From Chitinophaga arvensicola (GTDB lineage Bacteria; Bacteroidota; Bacteroidia; Chitinophagales; Chitinophagaceae): 64,000 nucleotides of DNA. The stretch covers positions 3,565,499 through 3,629,498 of the forward strand of contig NZ_FOJG01000001.1 of assembly GCF_900110835.1 (NCBI RefSeq), written 5' to 3'. Shown piece by piece: positions 24,007 to 31,987 of this stretch. Positions within the stretch are counted from its first letter, which is position 1, and every line of letters begins with the position of its first letter. The notes under the pieces were generated by a model, which saw nothing but the letters and a program-made list of their open reading frames with translations, was not told the DNA's origin and searched no databases. A program made the position numbers and the translations under genes.

Positions 24007-25314
24007 TTGAAGACAAAAACTTTAAAGAAAGACAAGGTTAATATTATTACGCTTGGTTGTTCCAAGAACATGGTGGATTCAGAAGTACTGAGCGGACAGC
24101 TCATGGCTAATGAAATCGATGTAGTGCATGAGAGTGCAAAACGCGATCATAACATCGTGGTGGTGAACACCTGCGGATTTATTGACAAGGCCAAAGAAGA
24201 ATCGATTAATACCATCCTGGAGCAGATCGACCTGAAACAACGGGGTAAACTGGACAAAGTTTATGTAACCGGTTGTTTGAGTGAACGTTACAGGGGAGAC
24301 CTGGAATCAGAAATTGCAGGTGTAGATGCCTGGTTTGGTACCATGGAACTGCCTCAGCTCCTGAAAAAGTTTGATGCAGATTATAAAGCAGAACTGGTTG
24401 GAGAAAGATTACTCAGTACCCCCTCACATTATGCTTACCTGAAAATAGCGGAAGGTTGTAACCGCACCTGTTCTTTTTGCGCCATTCCGCTGATGCGGGG
24501 TAGCCACGTTTCCAAACCAATTGAAGACCTGGTGAAGGAAGCAGAAAAGCTGGTGAAATCAGGTGTAAAGGAAATCATGCTCATTGCACAGGAACTCACC
24601 TATTATGGTCTGGACCTGTACAAACAACGCCGTCTGGGCGACCTGATGCGCGCGCTGGCAGGAGTGGAAGGACTGCAATGGATTCGTCTCCATTACGCTT
24701 ATCCGACCAAGTTCCCGATGGAGATCCTGGATGTCATGAATGAATTCCCGAATATCTGCAAGTATATCGATATGCCGCTGCAACATGCTTCCAATGCGAT
24801 GCTGAAGGCGATGAAACGCCAGATCACCCGGGAAGAAATTGAGCAGCTGGTACACGACATCCGTGCGAAAGTGCCGGGTATCTGTTTACGTACCACGCTG
24901 ATCGCCGGTTTCCCCGGTGAAACAGCCGACGACGTGGAAGAGCTGAAAGGTTTCCTGGAAAGAATGCGTTTCGACCGGGTCGGTGTGTTTACCTACAGCC
25001 ATGAAGAAGGCACCAGCGCTTATGCACTGGAGGACAACATCCCGGCAGAAGAGAAGGAGAGCAGGGCGCAGGAAATTATGGAAGTACAGCAGGAAATCTC
25101 CCTGGAAAAAAACCAGGAGAAAGTAGGAAAGATCTTTAAAGTAATAGTAGATAAAAAAGAGGCAGGCAGATACCTTGCCCGTACCGAGTTCGATTCGGTG
25201 GAAGTAGATAACGAAGTGATCATCGACACAACCAAACGCCTTAAACCCGGCGATTTTGTGGAAGTGCGTATCACCAAGGCGTTTGACTACGACCTCGAAG
25301 GAGAGTTGGTATAA
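24007..25314 (+). CDS. rimO: Ribosomal protein S12 methylthiotransferase
   Basis: RimO adds a methylthio group to an aspartate of ribosomal protein S12. The 435-residue protein has the UPF0004 domain with cysteines at LGCSKN, NTCGF and TGCLSE (one cluster), the radical SAM motif CNRTCSFC (second cluster), and a C-terminal TRAM domain. The N terminus KTKTLKKDKVNIITLGCSKN matches Bacteroidota RimO, and translation begins at TTG (24007); a stop codon is only four codons upstream and the next ATG would delete the first cluster cysteine. A TTG start may lower expression. The neighbours are a JmjC-type hydroxylase and a DEAD-box helicase. Confidence 0.96.
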   Translation: MKTKTLKKDKVNIITLGCSKNMVDSEVLSGQLMANEIDVVHESAKRDHNIVVVNTCGFIDKAKEESINTILEQIDLKQRGKLDKVYVTGCLSERYRGDLESEIAGVDAWFGTMELPQLLKKFDADYKAELVGERLLSTPSHYAYLKIAEGCNRTCSFCAIPLMRGSHVSKPIEDLVKEAEKLVKSGVKEIMLIAQELTYYGLDLYKQRRLGDLMRALAGVEGLQWIRLHYAYPTKFPMEILDVMNEFPNICKYIDMPLQHASNAMLKAMKRQITREEIEQLVHDIRAKVPGICLRTTLIAGFPGETADDVEELKGFLERMRFDRVGVFTYSHEEGTSAYALEDNIPAEEKESRAQEIMEVQQEISLEKNQEKVGKIFKVIVDKKEAGRYLARTEFDSVEVDNEVIIDTTKRLKPGDFVEVRITKAFDYDLEGELV

Positions 25315-25320
25315 ACACGT

Positions 25321-25389
25321 ACAGCCGATAGCTAACCGCTAAAAGCTGAAATAATATTTCTAACAGCTGATAGCTAACTGCTAAAAGCT
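25321..25389. repeat. Direct repeat with 7-base periodicity before the helicase gene
   Basis: Two 27-base copies, at 25321-25347 and 25363-25389, differ by two bases. Each is built from GCT followed by four bases, repeated: GATAGCTAAC(C/T)GCTAAAAGCT. The copies are 15 bases apart. AGCT-rich halves allow hairpins. They lie in the 115-base gap between rimO and the DEAD-box gene, and look like a dispersed intergenic repeat. Confidence 0.7.
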
Positions 25390-25429
25390 ATATCCACAGC
25401 TCCCGACGGAGCTTGATTAATGCAAATCA

Positions 25430-27229
25430 ATGACTACATTTGAATCACTGGGCTTACAAGAGCCTATCTTAAAGGGAATTACGGACCTGGGCTTCGTTTC
25501 CCCAACTCCCATCCAGGAACAGGCAATACCAGTATTGTTAGGAGGCGACCGCGATTTCGTAGGTCTGGCCCAGACGGGCACCGGTAAGACTGCTGCATTT
25601 GGCCTTCCATTGCTACAGCAACTGGATCTTAAAATAAATAAACCACAGGGACTGATCTTATGCCCTACCCGTGAACTCTGTTTACAGATCACCAATGATC
25701 TGAAAAACTTCAGCAAATACCTCGGCGATGTGAGCATCGTAGCTGTATATGGCGGTTCCAGCATTGTTCAGCAACTGCGTGAACTGAAAAGAGGAGTACA
25801 CATTGTAGTGGCTACTCCTGGTCGTTTACTCGATATCATTGACCGTGGCGCCGTGAATTTTGAAAACGTGCGTTACGCAGTACTGGATGAAGCAGATGAA
25901 ATGCTGAACATGGGATTCCAGGAAGATATCAACAGTATCCTGTCCAACACTCCGGAAGGAAAAACAACCTGGTTGTTTTCTGCTACCATGCCACAGGAAG
26001 TTCGCCGTATCGCCAAGAAATACATGGAAGATCCGTTTGAACTGACCGTAGGTAGCAAAAACAGCGGTAACGTTAATATAGAACACGAATACTACGTAGT
26101 GCGTCCGCGTGAAAAATATGCGGCCCTCAAACGTATCGTGGATTTCAATCCTGAAATTTTTGGTATCATCTTTACCCGTACCAAAATCGAATCACAGGAA
26201 ATTGCTGAATCACTGATCAAGGACGGCTACAATGCAGATGCCCTGCATGGTGACCTCACGCAGCAACAGCGTGATAAAGTGATGAAACGTTTCCGTGAAA
26301 GAGCCTTACAGGTACTGGTGGCAACCGATGTGGCTGCCCGTGGTATCGACGTGGATAACGTAACACACGTTATTAACTACGATTTACCGGATGACGTAGA
26401 AAACTACACCCACAGAAGTGGTCGTACCGGTAGAGCAGGTAAATCAGGTATCTCTATTGCTATCATCAGCAGCCGTGATACCGGAAAGATCCGCCAGATC
26501 GAACGCGTTATCCAGAAGAAATTTGTAAAAGCAGAAGTACCGGATGGTTTCGCAGTATGTGAAAAACAACTGTTTGGCCTGGTGCATAAAGTACATAACG
26601 TAGTAGTAAACGAAGAGCAGATAGAGCCTTACATGGAGCGCATCAACGAAGAGTTTGCATCCATGACCAAGGAAGACCTGATCAAACGTTTTGCTTCCCT
26701 CGAATTTAACCAGTTCCTGGAATACTACCAGGATGCACCTGATCTGAATGCAAAAGATGACAGACGTGCAGGTACTTTGGGCGAAGACAGAGGTCCACGC
26801 AGAAGCGATGGCAAATTCACCCGTTTATTCATCAACCTGGGTTCAGTAGATGATTTCAACCGTGGCGATATGCTCCGTTACCTGTGCGACAACACTGGCT
26901 TACGTGGTAACAAAATCGGTCGTATCGATCTGAAAGGTGTTTACTCTTTCTTTGAAGTAGAGAACGAAGAACTGCCAAAAGTAACCGAAGCTTTCAAGAA
27001 AGTGGAGTACAATGGCCGCAGCGTGAGGATAGAAATGTCCCAGGATGGCGACAGACGTCCCCGCACCGGTGGTGGTGGCGATCGTGGTCCGCGCAGGGAA
27101 GATGGTCCGCGTAAAAGAAGCTGGAGTTCAGAAGGCGGCAGCAGCCGTCCGGGCGGTAGCCGCAGCGGTGGCGACAGACGCGAGTCTTTCGGCAGCGGTG
27201 GCAAACCTCCGTACAAGAAAAAATACTAA
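25430..27229 (+). CDS. deaD: DEAD-box ATP-dependent RNA helicase
   Basis: The 599-residue helicase has the Q motif (GFVSPTPIQEQ), Walker A AQTGTGKT (47-54), PTREL, TPGRLLD, DEAD at 153-156, SAT at 184-186 and HRSGRTGRAGK. After the two RecA domains it has a DbpA-type RNA-binding domain at about residues 480-550 (FINLGSVDDFNRGDMLRYLC...GVYSFFEVE), then an arginine/glycine/serine-rich tail of about 50 residues. This architecture fits CsdA/DeaD, a cold-shock and ribosome-assembly helicase. The gene symbol is by similarity. It lies after rimO, consistent with a translation role. A UUCG-capped terminator follows. Confidence 0.94.
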   Translation: MTTFESLGLQEPILKGITDLGFVSPTPIQEQAIPVLLGGDRDFVGLAQTGTGKTAAFGLPLLQQLDLKINKPQGLILCPTRELCLQITNDLKNFSKYLGDVSIVAVYGGSSIVQQLRELKRGVHIVVATPGRLLDIIDRGAVNFENVRYAVLDEADEMLNMGFQEDINSILSNTPEGKTTWLFSATMPQEVRRIAKKYMEDPFELTVGSKNSGNVNIEHEYYVVRPREKYAALKRIVDFNPEIFGIIFTRTKIESQEIAESLIKDGYNADALHGDLTQQQRDKVMKRFRERALQVLVATDVAARGIDVDNVTHVINYDLPDDVENYTHRSGRTGRAGKSGISIAIISSRDTGKIRQIERVIQKKFVKAEVPDGFAVCEKQLFGLVHKVHNVVVNEEQIEPYMERINEEFASMTKEDLIKRFASLEFNQFLEYYQDAPDLNAKDDRRAGTLGEDRGPRRSDGKFTRLFINLGSVDDFNRGDMLRYLCDNTGLRGNKIGRIDLKGVYSFFEVENEELPKVTEAFKKVEYNGRSVRIEMSQDGDRRPRTGGGGDRGPRREDGPRKRSWSSEGGSSRPGGSRSGGDRRESFGSGGKPPYKKKY

Positions 27230-27258
27230 TCCCGTAAAACGGAATAGCGATATTTAGC

Positions 27259-27287
27259 AAAAGGTGTCCTTCGGGGCACCTTTTTTG
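27259..27287 (+). terminator. UUCG-loop terminator after deaD
   Basis: GGTGTCC at 27263-27269 pairs with GGGCACC at 27274-27280 (one G-U pair) around the stable tetraloop TTCG. AAAA lies before and a run of six Ts after, a textbook intrinsic terminator. Confidence 0.92.
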
Positions 27288-27377
27288 TTTTCAAGAAAAT
27301 ATCTGTTTCATCCTGACTGTCAATTTCCCAAAAATTAAACTATCTTGTTAATCCAGACACCCAATTCACACGTTACT

Positions 27378-29339
27378 ATGACCGGAGATACAAAACGCGC
27401 TTTACAACAGTATGTAGAACCATTTACCCTTTTTTCTTCCAGTGATATTACACTTTTCCAGGCAGGCTCACATTACCGGCTATACGAAAAGTTTGGTGCG
27501 CACCCAATGGAGGTGGAGGGCGCCAATGGCACCTATTTCGCTGTTTGGGCACCCGATGCAGCGTTTGTAGCGGTGATGGGCGATTTTAACGGGTGGGATC
27601 ATTACAGTCATACGCTATACCCGCGCTGGGATAGCTCCGGTATCTGGGAAGGTTTTGTACCAGGTGTGAAACCGGGTTCCCTCTATAAATACTTTATCCG
27701 GTCGAACAGTGGTGAAGAACTGATCAAAGGCGATCCTTATGCCAACTACTGGGAAGTACGTCCAAAAACAGCTTCCGTGGTGTGTCAGCTGGATTATGAA
27801 TGGGATGATAAAAAATGGATGGACCATCGTCGTAAAAACAATGCGCTGGATAGTCCATATGCGGTTTACGAAGTACACCTTGGTTCCTGGCGCCGCCCGG
27901 ATCCCAACGATCCGGAGCGGGTATATTCCTACCAGGAAATTGCCGATATGCTGGTGCCTTATGTGAAGGAGATGGGCTTTACCCATGTGGAACTGATGCC
28001 TGTGATGGAGCATCCTTTTGATGGTTCCTGGGGATATCAGATCGCCGGTTATTTTGCGCCAACATCCCGGTATGGTACGCCGCAGGACCTGATGGAAATG
28101 ATTGAGGCCTTTCACCTGGCCGGTATCGGTGTGATACTCGACTGGGTGCCGTCCCATTTTCCTTATGATGCGCATGGCCTGTTCCGCTTTGATGGATCAC
28201 ATGTGTATGAGTATGCAGATATGCGGAAGGGCTATCATCCCGACTGGAACAGTTATATTTTCAATTATGCCCGTAATGAGGTCCGGTCGTTTTTACTCAG
28301 CAATGCCATATTCTGGCTGGATCGTTTTCATGCCGATGGCTTACGTGTAGATGCGGTGGCTTCCATGATACACCTCGACTACTCCCGGGAGCGGGGTGCC
28401 TGGCTGCCTAATGAACTGGGAGGCAATGAAAACCTGGAGGCGATCAGCTTCCTGAAGAAACTGAATGAAACAGTGTATGCGTTGTATCCGGATGTGCAGA
28501 CCATTGCAGAAGATTCTACTTCGCATTATGGTGTGTCCCGGCCTACGTTTATGGGAGGACTGGGTTTTGGTATGAAATGGATGATGGGCTGGATGAATGA
28601 CACCCTCGACTATTTCAAGAAAGATCCGATTCACCGGAAATGGTACCAGAATGACCTGACCTTCAGCCTGGTGTATGCTTTCGGAGAAAATTTCATGCTG
28701 CCGCTGAGTCATGATGAAGTGGTGCACGGGAAATCGCCCATGTTGTATAAGATGCCTGGCGATGACTGGCAACGATTTGCCAATCTGCGTTTGTTGTATA
28801 GTTATATGTATACCCATCCCGGTACCAAGTTGCTGTTTATGGGAGATGAGTTTGGGCAAACGTCCGAATGGAATTTCCGTGGGGAGCTGGACTGGCACCT
28901 CATGCAACATGCCACCCATAAGGGATTAAAGGCCTTTGTAAAAGATCTCAATGAATTTTATAAGGGTTCTACTGCGTTATATGAACAACAGTTTGATGCG
29001 GCAGGCTTTGAGTGGATTACTGTCAACGACTATGATAATTGTGTGCTGGCTTATGTGCGGAAGGGAAAAGCAGCGGGAGATATTTTGCTGGTAGTATTGA
29101 ATATGACGCCGGTGGCCAGGGAGAACTACCTGGTAGGATTGCCGGTAGCCGGCCAATGGGAAGAAGTATTGAATAGTGATGCACCGGAATATTATGGAAG
29201 TGGAGTGGTGAACACCGGTATTATATCTACCGTAAAACAGACCTATAACGGTAGGGACTATACGATTTCCCTGCGTTTGCCGCCTTTGGGAGCTACCTTG
29301 TTAAAGCTCCGGCAACCAGATAGTAGTAAGCGCAGTTGA
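27378..29339 (+). CDS. glgB: 1,4-alpha-glucan branching enzyme
   Basis: GlgB makes alpha-1,6 branches in glycogen. The 653-residue enzyme has an N-terminal CBM48 domain (VWAPDAAFVAVMGDFNGWD) and a GH13 catalytic barrel. Catalytic residues are visible in GLRVDAVASM (nucleophile aspartate), TIAEDST (acid/base glutamate) and PLSHDEVVHG (third aspartate). The ATG at 27378 is chosen; the open frame extends 11 codons upstream from a TTG but that is not supported by the family. The length of about 650 residues is typical for the shorter GlgB type without an extra N1 domain. No other glycogen gene is next to it. A two-tier terminator follows. Confidence 0.95.
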   Translation: MTGDTKRALQQYVEPFTLFSSSDITLFQAGSHYRLYEKFGAHPMEVEGANGTYFAVWAPDAAFVAVMGDFNGWDHYSHTLYPRWDSSGIWEGFVPGVKPGSLYKYFIRSNSGEELIKGDPYANYWEVRPKTASVVCQLDYEWDDKKWMDHRRKNNALDSPYAVYEVHLGSWRRPDPNDPERVYSYQEIADMLVPYVKEMGFTHVELMPVMEHPFDGSWGYQIAGYFAPTSRYGTPQDLMEMIEAFHLAGIGVILDWVPSHFPYDAHGLFRFDGSHVYEYADMRKGYHPDWNSYIFNYARNEVRSFLLSNAIFWLDRFHADGLRVDAVASMIHLDYSRERGAWLPNELGGNENLEAISFLKKLNETVYALYPDVQTIAEDSTSHYGVSRPTFMGGLGFGMKWMMGWMNDTLDYFKKDPIHRKWYQNDLTFSLVYAFGENFMLPLSHDEVVHGKSPMLYKMPGDDWQRFANLRLLYSYMYTHPGTKLLFMGDEFGQTSEWNFRGELDWHLMQHATHKGLKAFVKDLNEFYKGSTALYEQQFDAAGFEWITVNDYDNCVLAYVRKGKAAGDILLVVLNMTPVARENYLVGLPVAGQWEEVLNSDAPEYYGSGVVNTGIISTVKQTYNGRDYTISLRLPPLGATLLKLRQPDSSKRS

Positions 29340-29658
29340 CTTTTGACAGGAAAGGAATAGTTGATTTAAAATAAAAATTAAGGGAGATGTAAGCAGATAT
29401 ACCTGCTTTCATCTCCCTTAATTTTTTAACGTGAAAAAAAATAAGACATACAGTATCAAGATAATCAACGTCTTTAAAAAAGGTGCTTAAAAAATCCGTT
29501 TCCCGATTAAACCTTCCGGGTATTTCTCTATCTATTAACAGCCTGATCAAGATAACAATAAGGGGAGCGGGTGGTACGTTTTAAGTGGTATCGGAGATTC
29601 AACCAGGTCAGTTTCAAAAGTCCATATTTTTTATTTAGTTACATAAAACCGTTCTTTT
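29340..29658. other. Intergenic region after glgB
   Basis: The 319 bases contain the two-tier terminator at 29376-29427 and no convincing gene. A minus-strand open frame (29293-29550) runs through the hairpin and is discarded. An AT-rich stretch before 29659 could hold the promoter of the DUF4382 gene but no clear box stands out. Confidence 0.6.
29376..29427 (+). terminator. Two-tier terminator after glgB
   Basis: AATTAAGGGAGATG at 29376-29389 pairs perfectly with CATCTCCCTTAATT at 29410-29423. After one T-T mismatch an inner stem AAGCAG/CTGCTT (29391-29396 and 29403-29408) closes the structure. A T-run follows. Confidence 0.9.
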
Positions 29659-30570
29659 ATGAAAAACGTTCACCTCAAGCCGGGGCATGGTTTGGTGATG
29701 GCCGCACTAATGGCTGTTGCATTCCTGGGAGCCTGTAAAAAGGACAACTCCGCTTCCAATCAGCCGATACCGGAGAACAAACAAAAAGTAAGTCTTTATC
29801 TATCAGATGATCCGGGGTATTTCGACAAAGTATTACTGGACATCCGTAGCGTAGAAGTGCTGGTGGATACCTGTGGTAAAACGGATGATGAGAGCTGGTC
29901 CGACAGAGACCGTTGCTGGTGGGATGAAGACCACAGCCACGACCGGAACAGTGGCAAAGATACCTGCCAGTTATGGGATTCATTGGGTATCAAGCCGGGT
30001 GTGTACGATCTGCTGACGCTCCGTAACGGCGCAGATACATTACTGGCTGGTGGCGTTGTGAACAAGGGAACGATGGAGCGCATCCGTATCACCATCGGGG
30101 ACAACAATTCCCTGGTAAAAGATGGCGTCACCTACCCGGTAAAATCAATTTCCGGACAATCTAAAATCATTGTAAGGGTGCGGCACTCAGAATGGGACGA
30201 ATTGAGTAGCGACAACCTGCAGCTATGGCTGGACTTTGACGTGCAGCGTTCCATTATTAAGACCTGGAACGGAAAATTCATCCTGAAACCCTACATTAAT
30301 GTATTTACCATTCTGAAAATGGGCAGTATTTCCGGCACAGTAACGCCATGGGATGCTTATCCGGTGATTTCCATCTATAACAATACTAATGACACGCTTT
30401 ATGCACTGCCGTGGAGAAACGGAGATTTCAAGGTGCGTGGTTTAAAGGTGGGCGACAACTGGAACGTATTTGTAAATGCCTCCAATGGCTACCAGGACAC
30501 CACGATTACCGGTGTGAAAGTAGAGCGGGGCAAGGATACCAAGGTGGGTAATATTAAGCTGCATAAGTAG
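29659..30570 (+). CDS. DUF4382 lipoprotein
   Basis: The 303-residue protein is a predicted lipoprotein: after a hydrophobic signal the lipobox FLGAC puts the lipidated cysteine at residue 26, followed by KKDNSASNQ. The DUF4382 domain covers about residues 42-205 (KVSLYLSDDPGYFDKVLLDIRSVEV... GVYDLLTLRNGADTLLAGGVV... ERIRITIGDNNSLV), and a C-terminal carboxypeptidase-regulatory-like domain (GSISGTVTPWDAYPVISIYN) follows. An insertion at about residues 75-100 is rich in acidic and tryptophan residues (DESWSDRDRCWWDEDHSHDRN). Function unknown; surface or periplasmic location likely. Confidence 0.87.
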   Translation: MKNVHLKPGHGLVMAALMAVAFLGACKKDNSASNQPIPENKQKVSLYLSDDPGYFDKVLLDIRSVEVLVDTCGKTDDESWSDRDRCWWDEDHSHDRNSGKDTCQLWDSLGIKPGVYDLLTLRNGADTLLAGGVVNKGTMERIRITIGDNNSLVKDGVTYPVKSISGQSKIIVRVRHSEWDELSSDNLQLWLDFDVQRSIIKTWNGKFILKPYINVFTILKMGSISGTVTPWDAYPVISIYNNTNDTLYALPWRNGDFKVRGLKVGDNWNVFVNASNGYQDTTITGVKVERGKDTKVGNIKLHK

Positions 30571-30622
30571 CTCACATCATACAACTTTGATAACCCTTAT
30601 TTGCTAATTTTTGGTTTAAAAG

Positions 30623-30674
30623 ATTTGGGAAGATGAGGACGGTGTGAGCCGTTTTTGTCTTCCCAAATTATTTT
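30623..30674 (+). terminator. Two-tier terminator after the DUF4382 gene
   Basis: ATTTGGGAAGA at 30623-30633 pairs with TCTTCCCAAAT at 30658-30668; an inner stem ACGG/CCGT (30639-30642, 30649-30652), extended by G-U pairs, stacks on it. ATTTTCC follows. Confidence 0.75.
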
Positions 30675-30746
30675 CCTTCCTGGCAGAATAGGAAGAGAAG
30701 CAAAATTATATATGCAAAATATCTAAATTGTGTGAAAATAGGATCT

Positions 30747-31346
30747 ATGAAAAGACTATTGTTTTTAAACTTCTTATTGCTATTGGTGTGGAGCCACAGT
30801 TTTTCCCAGGGGAAGCCCAATCAGCGTGATGGCCAAAACCGCAAGCAGGGGCGTTGGATAGAAGAGGTAGGAGAAGTGCGTGGAGAACCTGGTTATACCT
30901 GGGAAGGCGTTTATAAGAACGACCGTAAAGAAGGCGTCTGGAAAAAGACCTCCGCCATTGGTAATTTACTGGCAGAGGAAACTTACCGGAATAATGTGCT
31001 GGATGGATATTGCAAGTATTATTTTCCGAATGGAAAACTGAACGAAGAGGGGGCTTTCCTGGCAACAGAAATAGCGGGGCAGCGGGATACCATCCTGATA
31101 ATAGATCCGGTAACGAATGCAGAAACGCCGACAGAGATTGTACGGTTGGGTAATTCTGTGCGTAACGGGGTATGGAAACTGTATGATGAGGAAACGGGAA
31201 AGATGGTAAAGGAATATTACAAACGCGGTGAAACCGTTACTGCTGGCGAAATTGGAGATACTACCACTGAGGCGGCGCCGGCAACCAGGCCCGCACCATT
31301 GCAATTGCCGCATGAAAATACCGGCAAGCATAAAAAGAAAGGTTGA
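30747..31346 (+). CDS. Secreted MORN-repeat protein
   Basis: From MKRLLFLNFLLLLVWSHSFSQ the product has 199 residues with a signal peptide. The mature part shows MORN/YwqK-type antitoxin-like repeats, alternating motifs such as YTWEGVYKNDRKEGVWKKT, AEETYRNNVLDGYCKYYFPNGKLNEEG and SVRNGVWKLYDEETGKMVKEYYKRGE. MORN repeats bind lipids or other proteins; nothing more is known. The tail is proline/alanine-rich (TTTEAAPATRPAPLQLP) and ends in lysines. A GTG start five codons upstream (30732) is possible but the ATG gives a cleaner signal peptide. Confidence 0.8.
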   Translation: MKRLLFLNFLLLLVWSHSFSQGKPNQRDGQNRKQGRWIEEVGEVRGEPGYTWEGVYKNDRKEGVWKKTSAIGNLLAEETYRNNVLDGYCKYYFPNGKLNEEGAFLATEIAGQRDTILIIDPVTNAETPTEIVRLGNSVRNGVWKLYDEETGKMVKEYYKRGETVTAGEIGDTTTEAAPATRPAPLQLPHENTGKHKKKG

Positions 31347-31363
31347 GAAAATGAACAGGCTTC

Positions 31364-31407
31364 AAAGCTAAAATGAACAAAAAGATTTGTCCATTTTAGC
31401 TTTTTTT
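31364..31407 (+). terminator. Two-tier terminator after the MORN gene
   Basis: AAAGCTAAAATG at 31364-31375 pairs with CATTTTAGCTTT at 31392-31403; an A-C mismatch separates it from an inner stem ACAAA/TTTGT (31377-31381, 31386-31390). Seven Ts follow. Confidence 0.9.
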
Positions 31408-31492
31408 GTGTACTTTCATTAAAGGATGTGATCTTATAGAACCCGTAAGACGCCAATAATTTCTTATTGTAAAATCCTTTTAACTTGTTTGT

Positions 31493-31648
31493 ATGAAAAG
31501 CCTTACTATCAACCACGCAGAAAATTCACAAGAATTACATGGAATGGACTATACCACGGACAAGATGGAAATCCTGTTCAGGGCTGTTTTTGTGTTCCTG
31601 GTATTTTGTGCGTTGACATCAATTATTTTCCTGTCTGTTTTCTATTAA
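31493..31648 (+). CDS. Small membrane peptide, 51 aa
   Basis: The frame starts MKSLTINHAENSQELHGMDY and continues through TTDKMEILFR into one hydrophobic helix, AVFVFLVFCALTSIIFLSVF, ending in Y. A soluble N-terminal half with a short acidic stretch precedes the helix, so it would be a tail-anchored single-pass protein. It has its own terminator 37 bases after the stop. A TTG-initiated overlapping frame (31489-31701) encodes a less plausible sequence. No homologue is known to me. Confidence 0.6.
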   Translation: MKSLTINHAENSQELHGMDYTTDKMEILFRAVFVFLVFCALTSIIFLSVFY

Positions 31649-31987
31649 GCATAAACAATCATATGGCGTTGTCGTCATCAACGAAGAAGGCTCAAAGATG
31701 ATTAATTCATCTCTGAGCCTTCTCAATTTTGTACCTGTTTGCTAAATTGATTTTTTAAGATAAAACCTTTACCCAGTAGGGGTTTGGCAGAACAGGATCA
31801 TTATTTTCCTTTCAAACTTTCTTAACTCAATGTTAATAAGTTATTCATTTTGTTCATTGTGCTTTGACATTTTGTACAATGATATTAAGCATCTAATTTT
31901 GATATCTCTAAAGTTGGCATAGGTTATGAAACCGGCGCGAGATCTCTATCTGAAGTGCCTTTTCTTTTTACCACTTTAGCAAATGCT
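31649..31987. other. Intergenic region between the 51-aa peptide and GH31
   Basis: The 339 bases contain a terminator at 31685-31730. The rest is AT-rich with no supported gene; a short ATG frame near 31926 encodes only 17 residues and is ignored. CATTGT and ACAATG near 31860-31880 form a weak inverted repeat. Confidence 0.6.
31685..31730 (+). terminator. Two-tier terminator after the 51-aa peptide
   Basis: AGAAGGCTCA at 31685-31694 pairs with TGAGCCTTCT at 31714-31723; after an A-C mismatch an inner stem AGATGA/TCATCT (31696-31701, 31707-31712) follows. A short T-run comes after. Confidence 0.88.

Noticed and set aside
29293..29550. 85-codon minus-strand frame after glgB
   Set aside because: It crosses the glgB terminator hairpin and overlaps the gene antisense.
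31489..31701. TTG-started frame overlapping the 51-aa peptide
   Set aside because: It ends inside the terminator hairpin, has no hydrophobic helix and starts with TTG, whereas the overlapping ATG frame is a clean membrane peptide.
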